A stretch of 64,000 bases of DNA, from positions 310,001 through 374,000 of the forward strand of contig JAFEKR010000002.1 of the NCBI GenBank assembly GCA_019022495.1, in the 5' to 3' direction. The translations under genes and the position numbers were made by a program. The notes under the pieces were generated by a model. The model made no database searches, was not told the origin of the DNA, and saw only the letters and a list, made by a program, of their open reading frames with translations. Below are positions 11,433-21,766 of the stretch, piece after piece (the first letter of the stretch is position 1; every line of letters starts with the position of its first letter). The DNA is from Epichloe hybrida. Its lineage: Eukaryota; Ascomycota; Sordariomycetes; Hypocreales; Clavicipitaceae.

Positions 11433-14381
11433 ATGCACCTCCCACGAAGCCTTTTGTTTCTGCCGGTCCTTACATGTCCCATTGCTGCTGTTGAGAAGAG
11501 CTGGCCGGTTTCGAATCTCACGCTCGAACTGTCCCATTTCGTGCCCGCCTGCGCGGAGGACTGCTTTACTTCTTTCCTGCAAGCGAACTATGGCCTTGAG
11601 CGCGGCAGGGAGAAGATTCCTTCTTTGCAGGACCTCTGCTCTATGGATGGCGAGACGGGATTCACGGTTGGTGAGGGCGCGGTGCAGTGCATTGCGGCGG
11701 AGAAGAGTATCGATGGCTGCTCTGATACGGATGCGAGTTGTGAGTTTTATTCTTTCCTCAAGGGTCGCGCGCCCGGGGGGGTAGGGGGGGGGGGAGAAAG
11801 GCATTTGTACTTTCTGACAGTCCTAGGCGAAGGTTTGGAATGAGTTCGGGGCTGACAAAGTGATCTTGGTACATTTAGCATCGGTGATTTACAATGCGCA
11901 TCAGATGTGTACAGACCAGCCTGGTGCTATAACACCGACTCACGGGGTCATAACTGCCACTTTGTTGCTGCCTCCTTCGGGTGCAGGGCCTGTGTCATTC
12001 CCGGCGCCTTCAAGGACTACTCGTACGAGGAGCATGTCCAGGACGACCGGTCGTCCCTCGACGTTGGTCGTTGATACGCACTCGCTTACTCGCACCACTT
12101 CTTCTGTGTCGAGCGCGACAGACACCACTCTCGGAACGTCGGTGTCGACGGGGACGCGACCTGCTGCCGAGACGAGCACGACAACGGCGGCAGCAGCAGC
12201 AAGGGCAGCAGGTAGTGGCGGCTCACTTACGCCTTTCCAGAAGGCGGGCATTTCGGTGGGAGCCATTGGGTTTGCCATCATTGGCGTTGGATTATTCCTC
12301 TTTTTTTTTCGATTGCGTCGGGCCAAGAGGAAGCGAGAGCACAAGCGTCTTCCGGAAAATCCAAGCAGACGAGATTCGTGGGGATACAAGATTGATAGAA
12401 ACCACGGGGGAGGGCATACTGGCGGCGACGCAGCGTGGATGGCCAACTCCGTTCATCCATGCCCTGGTCCTAATGGCGCTTCTTCAATACCGTCCGTCAA
12501 AACAGCCGCAAGAACAACAACTGCGACTCCATCAGCAGCATCTACGGCCGCCTGGTCCGCCGCAGGGGCCCCAGCCGGCCCATCAATGACTTCTACTTCT
12601 AGTTCGGCAGCGCCTCCAAGGGCATACACCGGGCAAGTTGGCGCCCCAGTGCCATTGGCCTCGCCATATCGCCCGCCGCATCCAAGAATGCTATGCCGAG
12701 GCCGAACTCCAGACCGATATCCAAGCTCCTACCGGCCAGGCCACTTCTCACACTCACCATTCCCAAGAAACCGTCCACCCCCCCCATCGAATATGCCGAC
12801 ATGCCCTCTTACAGAAACCAACCCGAAACGTCGTCGCCGAAATACACTCGCGTGGCATCTCATCCGCCCGTTCTTCCAAAACTCTTGGCTGTTCCAGAAC
12901 GACACGATGATTTCCTGAGCGTGACAAAGACGACAAACAAGCCCCGGGAAAGCACAATGACGGAATTTGAGGAGGACGGGCGAGAATCATCGTCGATGTC
13001 TCCCCAGGGCCAGATATGGAGACCGCCGAGACCGCCCAGCGCAGTGCCCCAATCTGCTGCGGCGTACTATGTTGCTGACAAGCACGGCAATTGGGTCCTT
13101 GGGGATGCCAGGAGGATCTCGCAGACTGCCGAGTTGGAAGGGACAACGCCGCTCACCGCGCATCCGAAGCTCGCGACGAGCATGACGATTCTGCCGATTT
13201 CGAACAACCAGCAGAAGACGGATCAACCGCAGTCGTCGAGCGACAACAAGGCCCCCCAGCCTGGCGTGACATCTCATGCCGTGTCACACGTTGCTTTCCA
13301 TCGACCAGGTGCTCGACGCTCATCATCAGCACCGAATCCCCCGGCCCCGGCCCCGGCCCCGGCCCCGGCTCAACAGTGCATCAGAGTGGTCACCGAGCCA
13401 CTGTTGAAGCTTCAGGACGCGCAGGACGATTTCGTGCCCCGCCCCTTATTCTCGTCTGCGCGACGCTCGTCAGGCAGGAGTCTGACTCGTCCGCGGGCAC
13501 CCTCTGCGGACAGCGGCATCACAACCATGACTACTACTTCCTCCGAGGACGAAGAGGACGAAAAGGACGGGGAGCCCCCCCCGAACGTCCAACAGATCAA
13601 CTTGCCGCCCGTGGCGGAATCTCCAGGGAACGAAAATGCCCACGCCCATGCCAATGCAAACGGACACGGACACGGACACGGACACGGCAGATCGCCCGTG
13701 TCATATCCCAAGATCCCGGGACGAGAGACGGGCCCGACGGGGACGAGAGCGAAGCTGATCCCCCCAAGGATGTCAACCACGACAGTCAAGTGGCCACCGA
13801 GCAGCCCATGCCGTGCTGGAAACACAATGCGACTCGTCAAGCCGTCCCCCGAACCCGAACCCGGACCCGAACCAGCAGAAGACGACGACGACGACGACGA
13901 CGACGACAGGACCCAGCTGCCTTCTGCTTCAATTCCCAGCCAGCGGCCACGACCCCAGTTGCAGCAGCCCTCGCCGTTCCCAGCCCACCAGCAGACCTGG
14001 CAGTCATCACCTCGGCCCCGACGCCCCCCCTCGCCCAGCTGGATCCCCGGCCTCCCCGCCCACCCGCACCCGCAACGCCGGCCCCAGCACGCCAGCACCG
14101 GCCCCATCACCGGCCCCATCACCGGCCCCGTCACCGGCCCCGTCACCAGCCCCAGCACCCTCTGGCTGCCCCCGCAAGCCCGCGCCCGCGCCCGCACGCT
14201 CAAGATGGAAACCGAGCCCGACCACGAACGTCGGCACTTCCGTCCCATCCTATCCATTTCCACAGACTGGCAGCACACAGGCAGCGCTCCACAACCCCGC
14301 GTCTTGCCCTCCTCGCCACCGTGGTTGCCGACATTGACGCCGACGAGGCGCGGCACAGACTTGTACTTGAATGTGCGATGA
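11433..14381 (+). CDS. single-pass membrane protein with Cys-containing ectodomain and long disordered tail
   Basis: Function not recognised. Exon 1 (11433-11739) starts MHLPRSLLFLPVLTCPIAA, a good signal peptide, and contains a cysteine-spaced segment (VPACAEDCFTSFL, LQDLCSMD, GAVQCIAA, DGCSD) that loosely recalls CFEM-type domains; exon 2 (from 11879, after GTGAGT...TTTAG) adds QMCTDQP, a Ser/Thr-rich stalk, then a transmembrane helix (AGISVGAIGFAIIGVGLFLFFF) followed by RLRRAKRKRE, a positive-inside stop-transfer. A second intron ends at 12602 in a clean pyrimidine tract (TTCTACTTCTAG); its donor is ambiguous (GTCAAA at 12496 or GTTCAT at 12451; both keep frame). Exon 3 (12603-14381) encodes ~590 residues of Pro/Ser/Asp-rich, mostly disordered sequence including IEYADMPSY, VADKHGNWVLGD and GPIT/GPVT repeats. 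About 900 residues in total. Probably a fungal cell-surface sensor-like or scaffold protein. Confidence 0.7.
14101..14154 (+). repeat. 12-bp tandem repeat inside coding sequence
   Basis: Four degenerate copies of a 12-bp unit (CCCATCACCGGC / CCCGTCACCGGC) encode GPITGPITGPVTGPVTSP in the tail of the preceding membrane protein. The copies fall in frame, so length changes would add or remove four residues. A shorter CCCCGG run near 13349-13372 encodes a Pro-Ala repeat in the same exon. Confidence 0.85.
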
Positions 14382-15046
14382 TGATGATGATTGATGCACG
14401 AGAGCCAGACGTTCTGCTTTTTGAAGAGACCATGAATTTTTTCTTTCTCCCCCCCCTCTCCTATTCTATCCATGCCAAGCGAAGTAAAGTAGTCGTTCGT
14501 GTCGCCTCTGTACTGTACCTGTCTGTACTTCTCTGGTTTCTTACTCTACATTTTCAGTCATGGAAAAATAGATGGGGCTGGGCTGGATATTTCCATCCGT
14601 GGCGACGTACGTACCTGGCTGGCTGGCTATGTAATGGTGCGCCGCTGTGTATATTTTACGATTCATCATCATTTGTCATATATGATACATAAAGGCGTGG
14701 AAGAAAATTGAACCCCACCCCAACCTTGTTGCCATTCTGCACCCACGATGACTCCACCGCTTTATTCGGCACGCAGAGTGCCACGTACCAAGACAATTCA
14801 CAATCTAACAATCGCCTTTCCTCAATTAAAAAAAAAGTCGTGACTTGAATTTCAAAGGTACTAGGAAGTAAAGCAGAAGGAATGTAGGGAACTTTTGTTT
14901 TTCCAAGGTACTAGGTAGTAAAGAAGAAGGAATGTAGGAAATGAGCCCATGTTTGATCACTACTCGACACATCGTCAAACTCTTCTCAGCTCATCGTGTC
15001 AGTGGCATCAACATCATCTTCTTTGCATCCTGCTACCGGATTGAAT
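14382..15046. other. convergent intergenic region
   Basis: About 660 bp between the stops of the plus-strand membrane protein and the minus-strand MFS gene, so it should contain both 3' UTRs and terminators. It holds an A9 tract near 14828-14836 and a two-copy 50-bp imperfect tandem duplication, listed separately. Confidence 0.6.
14853..14940. repeat. imperfect tandem duplication, period 50 bp
   Basis: The segment AAGGTACTAGG(A/T)AGTAAAG(C/A)AGAAGG followed by AATGTAGG occurs twice with a 50-bp period (core at 14855 and again at 14905). The copies differ at two to three positions. It lies in the 3'-3' gap between two genes. Confidence 0.85.
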
Positions 15047-18000
15047 CTAGCGTCTTGCTCGTCCGTCCCTACTGCCGTCGCTTGCCTCATCCGGCGTTCG
15101 ACTCAACGCACAGCCTCTTCTGCCTCGCCGAATCGACTGTGTAGTCGCTCCTGGTACATCATCACGCTCAATGTCTCTCATCTCGATGGGCTCACCACGC
15201 TCGCTGCTATCACCGGTTCCGCGCAGCCTTCGAGCACTCCGCTTCTTGCCGTGAAATAATTCATGAGCGTCCCGTCGAAAGTCACTTAGATGGTCATCCA
15301 GGGCACCCATTCCCTGGTCCCAAGCCTCGCGATTGAGATGACCACCAGCATCGATTAGTCTGTTTTTCCTCCGAATCTCTTGCCATCGCGTCATGCCGCC
15401 GAGCTCAAAGATGTTCATGCGGCGCTTCTTGCTCGTGGGGTTCCCAATCATGACCGGTCTCCACGCCTTCTCTTCTTCAATGACTGCCCGTGCATCATGC
15501 GGCATGGAAACTCGCCTGATCGTGGACCGACGCCGAGCATCGACCAGCCTGTCCATTTCTTGTGATTTGGACTTTGGAACAATTTGAACCTCGGCGAATC
15601 GGATCAGAACAAGCAGCAGCAGAAAAGTTAGGACGAGCAATATGCCTGCCACGACGCCCGTAGACACCTGCTGCCCGAGCGTCCTTGTGACATGGCCACC
15701 GAGAGCAGTGGAACCAGCCGCCAAAACGAAAGCCAAGGAATGTATTGAGGCAAATCCGGCGGTGACTCTGGGAAAAGATGAATAGTTTGTCCGTTTTTGT
15801 GTTCTACCCGAGCCATGTTTTTGTCGACCAGTCATTGCAGGTGACAAGTCCGAGCAGTCAAACGCCTCCATCACCAATCCATTGCATTCCGAGATGGCGA
15901 GACAGGAAAGAAAGCCCACAAACCCTGTGAATATTGTCGGCACACTGACGTGAATTGGCGGGCCAGACGACACACTGGCGTAGCATATACCTGCTAGAGG
16001 TAGAAGCAGAGTAAAAACTGTGCGACGTACAAGGTGAGATGACCATGCTACCTTCCTGTTGAGCGTTGCCAGGTTGCTGTTCAACTGAGCTTGGCGAGAT
16101 CGCGAGAACAAGTTGGCCTTTTGAAAGGGGATCGCAAGGAGAGCACCCAATGCCATGACGCCAACAAACAAGCCAACTTCCGTGGACCTCAGTCGATAAA
16201 ATCGCGAAACAAGAGAGCCGAGCAATATGATTATCAGGACAACCTGGGCGTAGATCCAGGCCGAGTAAACGGCCATGACGGCGAACCCTGGTTGCCGAAG
16301 CATTTCCAGATTGAGTGCGATGCCGTGGTATACTTCTTGGCCCCACCACTTCGGGCCAGTCTTCACTCGATGCATCATGATCTCACCTCGCGCGACTCGC
16401 CTCGAAATGTCTTCGCCAGTGCGCACCTCAGCCACGGATCGGCGATATGGCGAACGCCGAACCTCGGGACAAACAACGTTCAGCATGAGAACAACTGCTA
16501 TGACCATGATACTGATGTAGAAGCCCCAGGCGGGATGGTAATTGTCAATGATACAGGCGCCGACCAGAAACCCCACCCCCAGAGAGCCGATCCAACACCA
16601 GGTCCAAATGCCGAGCCACACTCCCATGCCACCACCATGTCGTCGGGCATCGTGATGATCAACAACTTCCTGGTGGGGGTTGCAGCTCATGAGGGAGGCA
16701 CCAAAGAGGTCTGTTAAAATGGCATGGAAGTTCATGCTCGCAAAGCCGAGTGATGCTCCCATGAGAGCCCTCGCAACTAACAAGAAGCATCTCCAAGGGA
16801 CGGCATTGGTGAGCCTCTGAGAATTCACAGCCAGAGCCTGAGGAAACAGAAGAGGCATCGCCAATACTAAACTCGAGAGGATGTAAGGTTTCCTTCCATG
16901 AAGTAGGGGCAGCGGCCAGAGGAAGAACGTTGGAATAGCCAGGCCCAGGAAACAGGCAGTATTTCCATGAATGATGAAATGAGACTGGTCGATGACGTAG
17001 TACTGGATGGAGGGGACTATACCAGCGTAGATTCCCAATATAATTCCAATCAGCGCTGTGCTGATGCAAGCAACCGAGGCGACAAATCTTTTGCGAGAAG
17101 GTGACCAATCTCGAGCAACGGGCTGCCGTTTGTGGGACTTGGCCAGGCTGAAGCCTTGAGCGCCTCGTAGGCTAACGTGCGATCGGCCATGGAGACTGAT
17201 TCCATGGTCTATGTGAAGTGGCCTCCCAGCGATATTGTGGTTTGGCAGTTCAGCTTCCTCTCCTGTCCTCACCGTCTCATGAACACCGTAGTCCGACCGG
17301 AGAACGCTTCTCCCTGCGTGTCTCAGACTGCGATTTCGAACGTTGTCGGGGTGTGGCAGATTGGGTTCAAGGGCTCTGCCACGGCCATGGAGATTGGGGA
17401 TAGCAGGCTCCGCCTTTGAGTTTGCGCAAGTCTTGTGCTCGATGGAAAGTTTACCCAGCTTTTTGCTGGACTTTCTGCGGGGAATCCTGACACCATTACC
17501 AACCTCACCAAGACCTATGCTACTTTCACGCGGGTCCAAAGCTTTGTTGGGTCCAGTAGTTTGAACGGATTCGCCAAGCTTCGATCGCCCGACGAGGCCA
17601 TGTGACTTGCCCATGGACGACGTGTTGGTTACTGCCCGCCGATCCGAGTCGATGGTGGGAACGACGAGTCCAAAATCGCCGCCGCTACCATCAGCGCTCG
17701 CCGAGCAGAGACTAGGCCGGGAGACGGCGTGAATTGTTCCAGTTTGACTGGGAATACCTCGACTATGAGAATGGAGGCTAATGAAAGCCTGTTTATACGG
17801 CTCTTGCGGCGGCGGAGAAGTTGGCTGATCGACGACTTGAGAAGCGATGGCAAGTGCCTCGTTCAATAGTCTCTCCAGATCACTGACGGCGCGTTTGAAG
17901 CCAACACGGTCGAATTTGGAAGGTGTGTATTCAGAGGGCACGCATGACCTTCCATGGGATCTCGTAGGAAGGAGGTGGGACAAGACTGATTCCGAATACC

Positions 18001-19264
18001 TGTCTTGCTCTGGCGATGTGTTGCAAATTCTGTCAATATTGCCTGGTCTCCTGGTGTACTTTGGTGTATAAGTCTCTGGATGCTTCAAGACATCTCTCAG
18101 CCATTGCTTTGTGCGTTTGTGATCGAACAAAGAACCCGAGGATTGGTTGTTCTGCGAGGAGGGGCTTGGAGCAGGCACCGAAAGAGGCTTGTCCCATTTG
18201 GCTGGTTTTGACGCAGCAGTGTTGGCAGGATCATACTGCTCATTGAGCGTGAGGTCAGGTGCTGGCCTCATTTTGGAGACTGAACTTTGCCCATGATGCC
18301 CATGTTTGTTTGTGAACGAGGGCGGATCAAAAAAAGGTCGGATTTTGGAAATGGGGACTGGGGCGTGAAGAACCGTGGGTGCCGATGCAACGTGAAGAGA
18401 GTTCTCAATTGTCCGATGCGGCGCTAGATTTTGATGCTCGCAGCGTGGTAAAGTGTCTGGTCTGGGCAGGAGAGAACCTTGCCGATTCTCCGAAACAGTT
18501 GCAGTACCTAACTCGTGGTCGGGGGGTTTCGACGTTGTTTTCAATCCCTTTGATGCATCGACTTGTTCTGTTTGCGTGACATCCGACAAGGTCCCAACAT
18601 GAGGGGCTTCCCGCTCCTTGTCGGCAGCCGCCATGACCTCGTTACCAAGAATGCCGCGCAAGTCGGTTGCAGCAGGACAATCCTCTATTGAGTGAAGTGC
18701 ACTCTTGAGTATCTGTAGTCGTTCATCTGCACTCAAACGACGGTGGCCATTTTGAGAACCTATTGGACTGAAAGAATTGTCTTTACTTGGGACTGGGCTG
18801 ATGGCAGAAGCAACAAGAGGTTCAGTGCTAAAGAAGCCCGAAGAAGGATCTGTCCCGATACACCCGACCTTTTGATGCCCTTGGGGAGATTGAATGGCCA
18901 TAGCTGACTGGACTTTGGGTTCAGATAGTTGACGATCCGAACCCCGACGACCCGTGGGTGCGTCGGAAAGGCATGGCCTGACTTTTGAGACAGGCACGTA
19001 GAGGTAGTCTCGACATGAAGCAGTAGTAGGATCAGGTGTCTGGAGGGACTGACTCGTTTCTGGAGTATAAGAGAATGACTCGACTTTGGGAGTGCTTTCG
19101 TACCCGTTCAAGACATGAAGGCCGTTTGCCGTAGCGTCGAGCCCAGCGGTCAAATCTACCCCCGTTACTGCGGCGGAGGTATGCTCTAGATCTATCGCCG
19201 TCGATGACGGAGACAGTATAAAGCCACTTTGCGGATCTGAAGAATTGTCCTTGTCGCTGCTCAT
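15047..19264 (-). CDS. large MFS-type multi-pass transporter with ~720-residue N-terminal tail
   Basis: One uninterrupted frame of 1405 codons. Residues 1 to about 720 are Ser/Pro/charged and look disordered and cytosolic. From about 726 hydrophobic helices begin (FVASVACISTALIGIILGIYAGIVP), followed by the MFS N-half features: a loop 2-3 with PLLHGRKPYIL and helices such as LLVARALMGASLGFASM. A second group of helices follows a basic loop (about residues 920-970), and the last helix pair (VVAGILLVLTFLLLLVLIRFAEV) ends near 1215. A ~190-residue basic C-terminal tail has RRRSTIRRVS. I count 10-12 transmembrane segments. This fits a DHA1-like MFS protein of the long-tailed kind seen in filamentous ascomycetes. 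Substrate is unknown. A short upstream frame (MAADANPAEMPSQ..., ATG near 19507) ends about 190 bp before the start and might be an extra 5' exon. Confidence 0.82.
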   Translation of the reverse strand: MSSDKDNSSDPQSGFILSPSSTAIDLEHTSAAVTGVDLTAGLDATANGLHVLNGYESTPKVESFSYTPETSQSLQTPDPTTASCRDYLYVPVSKVRPCLSDAPTGRRGSDRQLSEPKVQSAMAIQSPQGHQKVGCIGTDPSSGFFSTEPLVASAISPVPSKDNSFSPIGSQNGHRRLSADERLQILKSALHSIEDCPAATDLRGILGNEVMAAADKEREAPHVGTLSDVTQTEQVDASKGLKTTSKPPDHELGTATVSENRQGSLLPRPDTLPRCEHQNLAPHRTIENSLHVASAPTVLHAPVPISKIRPFFDPPSFTNKHGHHGQSSVSKMRPAPDLTLNEQYDPANTAASKPAKWDKPLSVPAPSPSSQNNQSSGSLFDHKRTKQWLRDVLKHPETYTPKYTRRPGNIDRICNTSPEQDRYSESVLSHLLPTRSHGRSCVPSEYTPSKFDRVGFKRAVSDLERLLNEALAIASQVVDQPTSPPPQEPYKQAFISLHSHSRGIPSQTGTIHAVSRPSLCSASADGSGGDFGLVVPTIDSDRRAVTNTSSMGKSHGLVGRSKLGESVQTTGPNKALDPRESSIGLGEVGNGVRIPRRKSSKKLGKLSIEHKTCANSKAEPAIPNLHGRGRALEPNLPHPDNVRNRSLRHAGRSVLRSDYGVHETVRTGEEAELPNHNIAGRPLHIDHGISLHGRSHVSLRGAQGFSLAKSHKRQPVARDWSPSRKRFVASVACISTALIGIILGIYAGIVPSIQYYVIDQSHFIIHGNTACFLGLAIPTFFLWPLPLLHGRKPYILSSLVLAMPLLFPQALAVNSQRLTNAVPWRCFLLVARALMGASLGFASMNFHAILTDLFGASLMSCNPHQEVVDHHDARRHGGGMGVWLGIWTWCWIGSLGVGFLVGACIIDNYHPAWGFYISIMVIAVVLMLNVVCPEVRRSPYRRSVAEVRTGEDISRRVARGEIMMHRVKTGPKWWGQEVYHGIALNLEMLRQPGFAVMAVYSAWIYAQVVLIIILLGSLVSRFYRLRSTEVGLFVGVMALGALLAIPFQKANLFSRSRQAQLNSNLATLNRKVAWSSHLVRRTVFTLLLPLAGICYASVSSGPPIHVSVPTIFTGFVGFLSCLAISECNGLVMEAFDCSDLSPAMTGRQKHGSGRTQKRTNYSSFPRVTAGFASIHSLAFVLAAGSTALGGHVTRTLGQQVSTGVVAGILLVLTFLLLLVLIRFAEVQIVPKSKSQEMDRLVDARRRSTIRRVSMPHDARAVIEEEKAWRPVMIGNPTSKKRRMNIFELGGMTRWQEIRRKNRLIDAGGHLNREAWDQGMGALDDHLSDFRRDAHELFHGKKRSARRLRGTGDSSERGEPIEMRDIERDDVPGATTQSIRRGRRGCALSRTPDEASDGSRDGRARR

Positions 19265-21097
19265 ATCAAAAGGGGCTACCTTGTTGTGGGTTTGGCGATA
19301 GTATAGTCCCTAACTATTCGCGTTTTCGACACCACCGTGCGACAAGTGCTGCAACTCGGCCGGTCGAGCTTTCGAAGTATGGATAGCATAAGAGCGTAGA
19401 TCCTGTGATCCTGTTTGATCTGTAGTTTGCTGCAAGGAGTTGTTTGTGCTGTCCACCGTACCTCTATTTTGTGAAGGCATTTCGGCCGGATTCGCATCCG
19501 CTGCCATGGTCGACGATAAAATGCAGAGCGATGGTCGATACAGATCAACGGCTGCAGCAAAGGTTGGTGGGAAGAACACACTCTTGGGGTGCTGGCTAGG
19601 GCGACACAAACACGTATGGCGAATGCTGATGAACAACAACAGTTCGACGGCTGATATTTCTCCTAGCTCGGAAGGACGTCCTAGTCTGAAAGTCTTCAGT
19701 TTTCCAATGGCTGAATTTAAATGTTTCTGGGAAAAGAAGGCCAACTCTGAAAGACTGGTGGCGATCACAGCAGTAGCCAATTCGAGAAGAACATTGCTAG
19801 GCAGCGCCGCGGTCAGACTTTCGTTGCAACAGGGGCTGAGGGCGTTTCTAGGACCCAGTCTGAATGAACCAACAGACTCGACTCGGGCGTTGTCCTCCTC
19901 CAAGAAAATGCGCCCGAAACCCCCCTCGTTTCGATGCTTCTGTGGGTCGATTGCTTGGAAGCGGTGCTACGTGAAAGTCGCCAATGCCCACATCCGTGTC
20001 CTGGTCGGGCTGCTAGGCCTGGGTGTGGTTGAGAAACGCAGGGAACATCCCGAACAGACTTTTGTGATTGCGGCAGACGACGAAGAATGTATTGGCTCGC
20101 GAGGCGGCCCCGACGCGGAGCGAGAAGCAAGAAGCAGTGTCTCACGATAGAGAGCTGAGTGGAAGTGTCCCGCGTCAAGTGGTGTTTGGAAGTTGTAAAA
20201 AATAAACGGAAGAATGAGCTTGGACAAACGAAAGAGGTTCACGTAGACGGACCACGAGGTCAAAGGTGCGATAAAATAATGGAACGTGATATGAATGCTT
20301 GCGGCGTAATACGATCAGGAGAAGAGGATGAAGAGGGATCGTAAGGTGGCGGCTAATGAAAAGGGGAGGGGGAGGGGGGAGAGAGTGAAAATAGAGGTTG
20401 ACTGTAAATATCCCGCACAGATAATACACAGAGGAGAGGCAGTCGATGTTGATGGAGAGCCGAGAAACGAATCGCACTTGCTTGAACCGAGAATGTCAGC
20501 ATCCACCCCCCCCCCCCTTCTCTCGGCTAGTGATGGGGCTGAATCCTGAGGTTGCCATCTGCATTGCCAGGGGCGAAGAAGGAAGGTGCCACTGCCAGTG
20601 CATCGCCGCCATCTGCGTTCACCTGCCATCAACTGACATGTCCGTCCGCTTCCGCTTCCGCTTCCACTTTGGCTTCCTCTTTGACGCGGGATGCGAAGCA
20701 TTGCCCGCATACTGGATCTACATATACATATGTAGTTGGACAAATTGGAGCATGGAAATTAGTCTGGCTATTTTTGATTTGGTGTGGAATGCGCCGACTC
20801 CCGAGGTACATCGCCGATTGGCGCAGGAAAACATCCCCGTTACATCCACCAGTGGCACTAATCCATATCAGTCTGTCAGAAGTTGCATTTCAAGAAACCA
20901 AGTCTCATGGCTCGTTCGCATCAAACCCGCTCATTTTTCTTCTTCTTCTTGTTTCACGGAGAAGCTGATGATGTGATAAGGCGGCTGCCGAGACGAGCCT
21001 CACAACACCCGGAGGCTGCAAGGGCTGGCGTGACCCATGGGCCATGGAGGAAGGGGTTGCAAAAAAAGTACATAGTTGATATTCACCACTTCATCAA

Positions 21098-21204
21098 GCC
21101 GAGACATGTCTTGCACCAAAATGATACGGTTGCCAGGGTTCGAACCCGGTACCGTCCTATTTTGCCCGGGAATGACGCGGGATGCACTAGCAAAATGTCT
21201 CGGC
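21098..21204. repeat. nested inverted repeat with TTCGAA centre
   Basis: The ends GCCGAGACAT (21098-21107) and ATGTCTCGGC (21195-21204) are perfect inverted repeats. Inside them CAAAAT pairs with ATTTTG, ACGGT with ACCGT, and a central GGGTTCGAACCC palindrome completes a long fold. The centre resembles a tRNA T-arm (GGTTCGAAcCC), but no matching acceptor stem or D-arm is present at tRNA spacing, so it is not a normal tRNA. It could be a transposon remnant, a structured transcript, or a decayed tRNA-derived element. Confidence 0.6.
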
Positions 21205-21611
21205 CTATTTAGTAGCTACCACTTATCAGCTGCTATGATGGCTGCTGTACACATGTTTGTTTCCTCGCCCAACGCGAATTCAGGCATCAATCTATATCCT
21301 CCTACTACCCCCGCCTTCATCAACTTGGGCTAGTCAATCAACTCGTCCAGGTCCATGGATTGGACACGATGGGATACTACTTTGGAAGCTCTTACTCCCA
21401 ATGCTTTTCATCATCTGTTACTCTGCCGCGGGCGAAGCAACACAGTTCGTAACTTGTCCTGGAGCCGTTGAAGCGTTTGTTTTCTCTCAATTTTCTCACC
21501 GCGACATCCATGTTCTAATCGCAGAAGCCAAAAACACAACGTCCAGTCAGGTACCAAGAAAGTAAAACCCGAGCCTTCTCGCTCCACCCCCAAAAAGAAG
21601 TTTCCTTCGCC

Positions 21612-21639
21612 TACACGGCGCCTACGAAAACGCCGTGTA
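21612..21639. repeat. perfect 9-bp stem, 10-nt loop hairpin
   Basis: TACACGGCG and CGCCGTGTA are perfect inverted complements around a 10-nt loop (CCTACGAAAA). No U-run follows, so a Pol III terminator is not indicated. It sits in the gene-free stretch between the nested dyad and the inverted-repeat element. Confidence 0.7.
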
Positions 21640-21766
21640 AGTGCCATACAGCCCAGAGTTGTGCAAAAGGCCAAGGGCCAACAGTACCGAGTCCTCACAA
21701 GGTTACATTTCTTTTTCCTTCCACACCATAACGTTTTCCAAGCCCTGTTGGAGCCAGTCGTCGACT

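Noticed and set aside
12450..12700. Apparent frameshift in the 11.4-kb membrane protein
   Set aside because: The frame change is explained by an intron with a clear pyrimidine tract and TAG acceptor at 12602, and both possible donors preserve frame, so no indel is needed.
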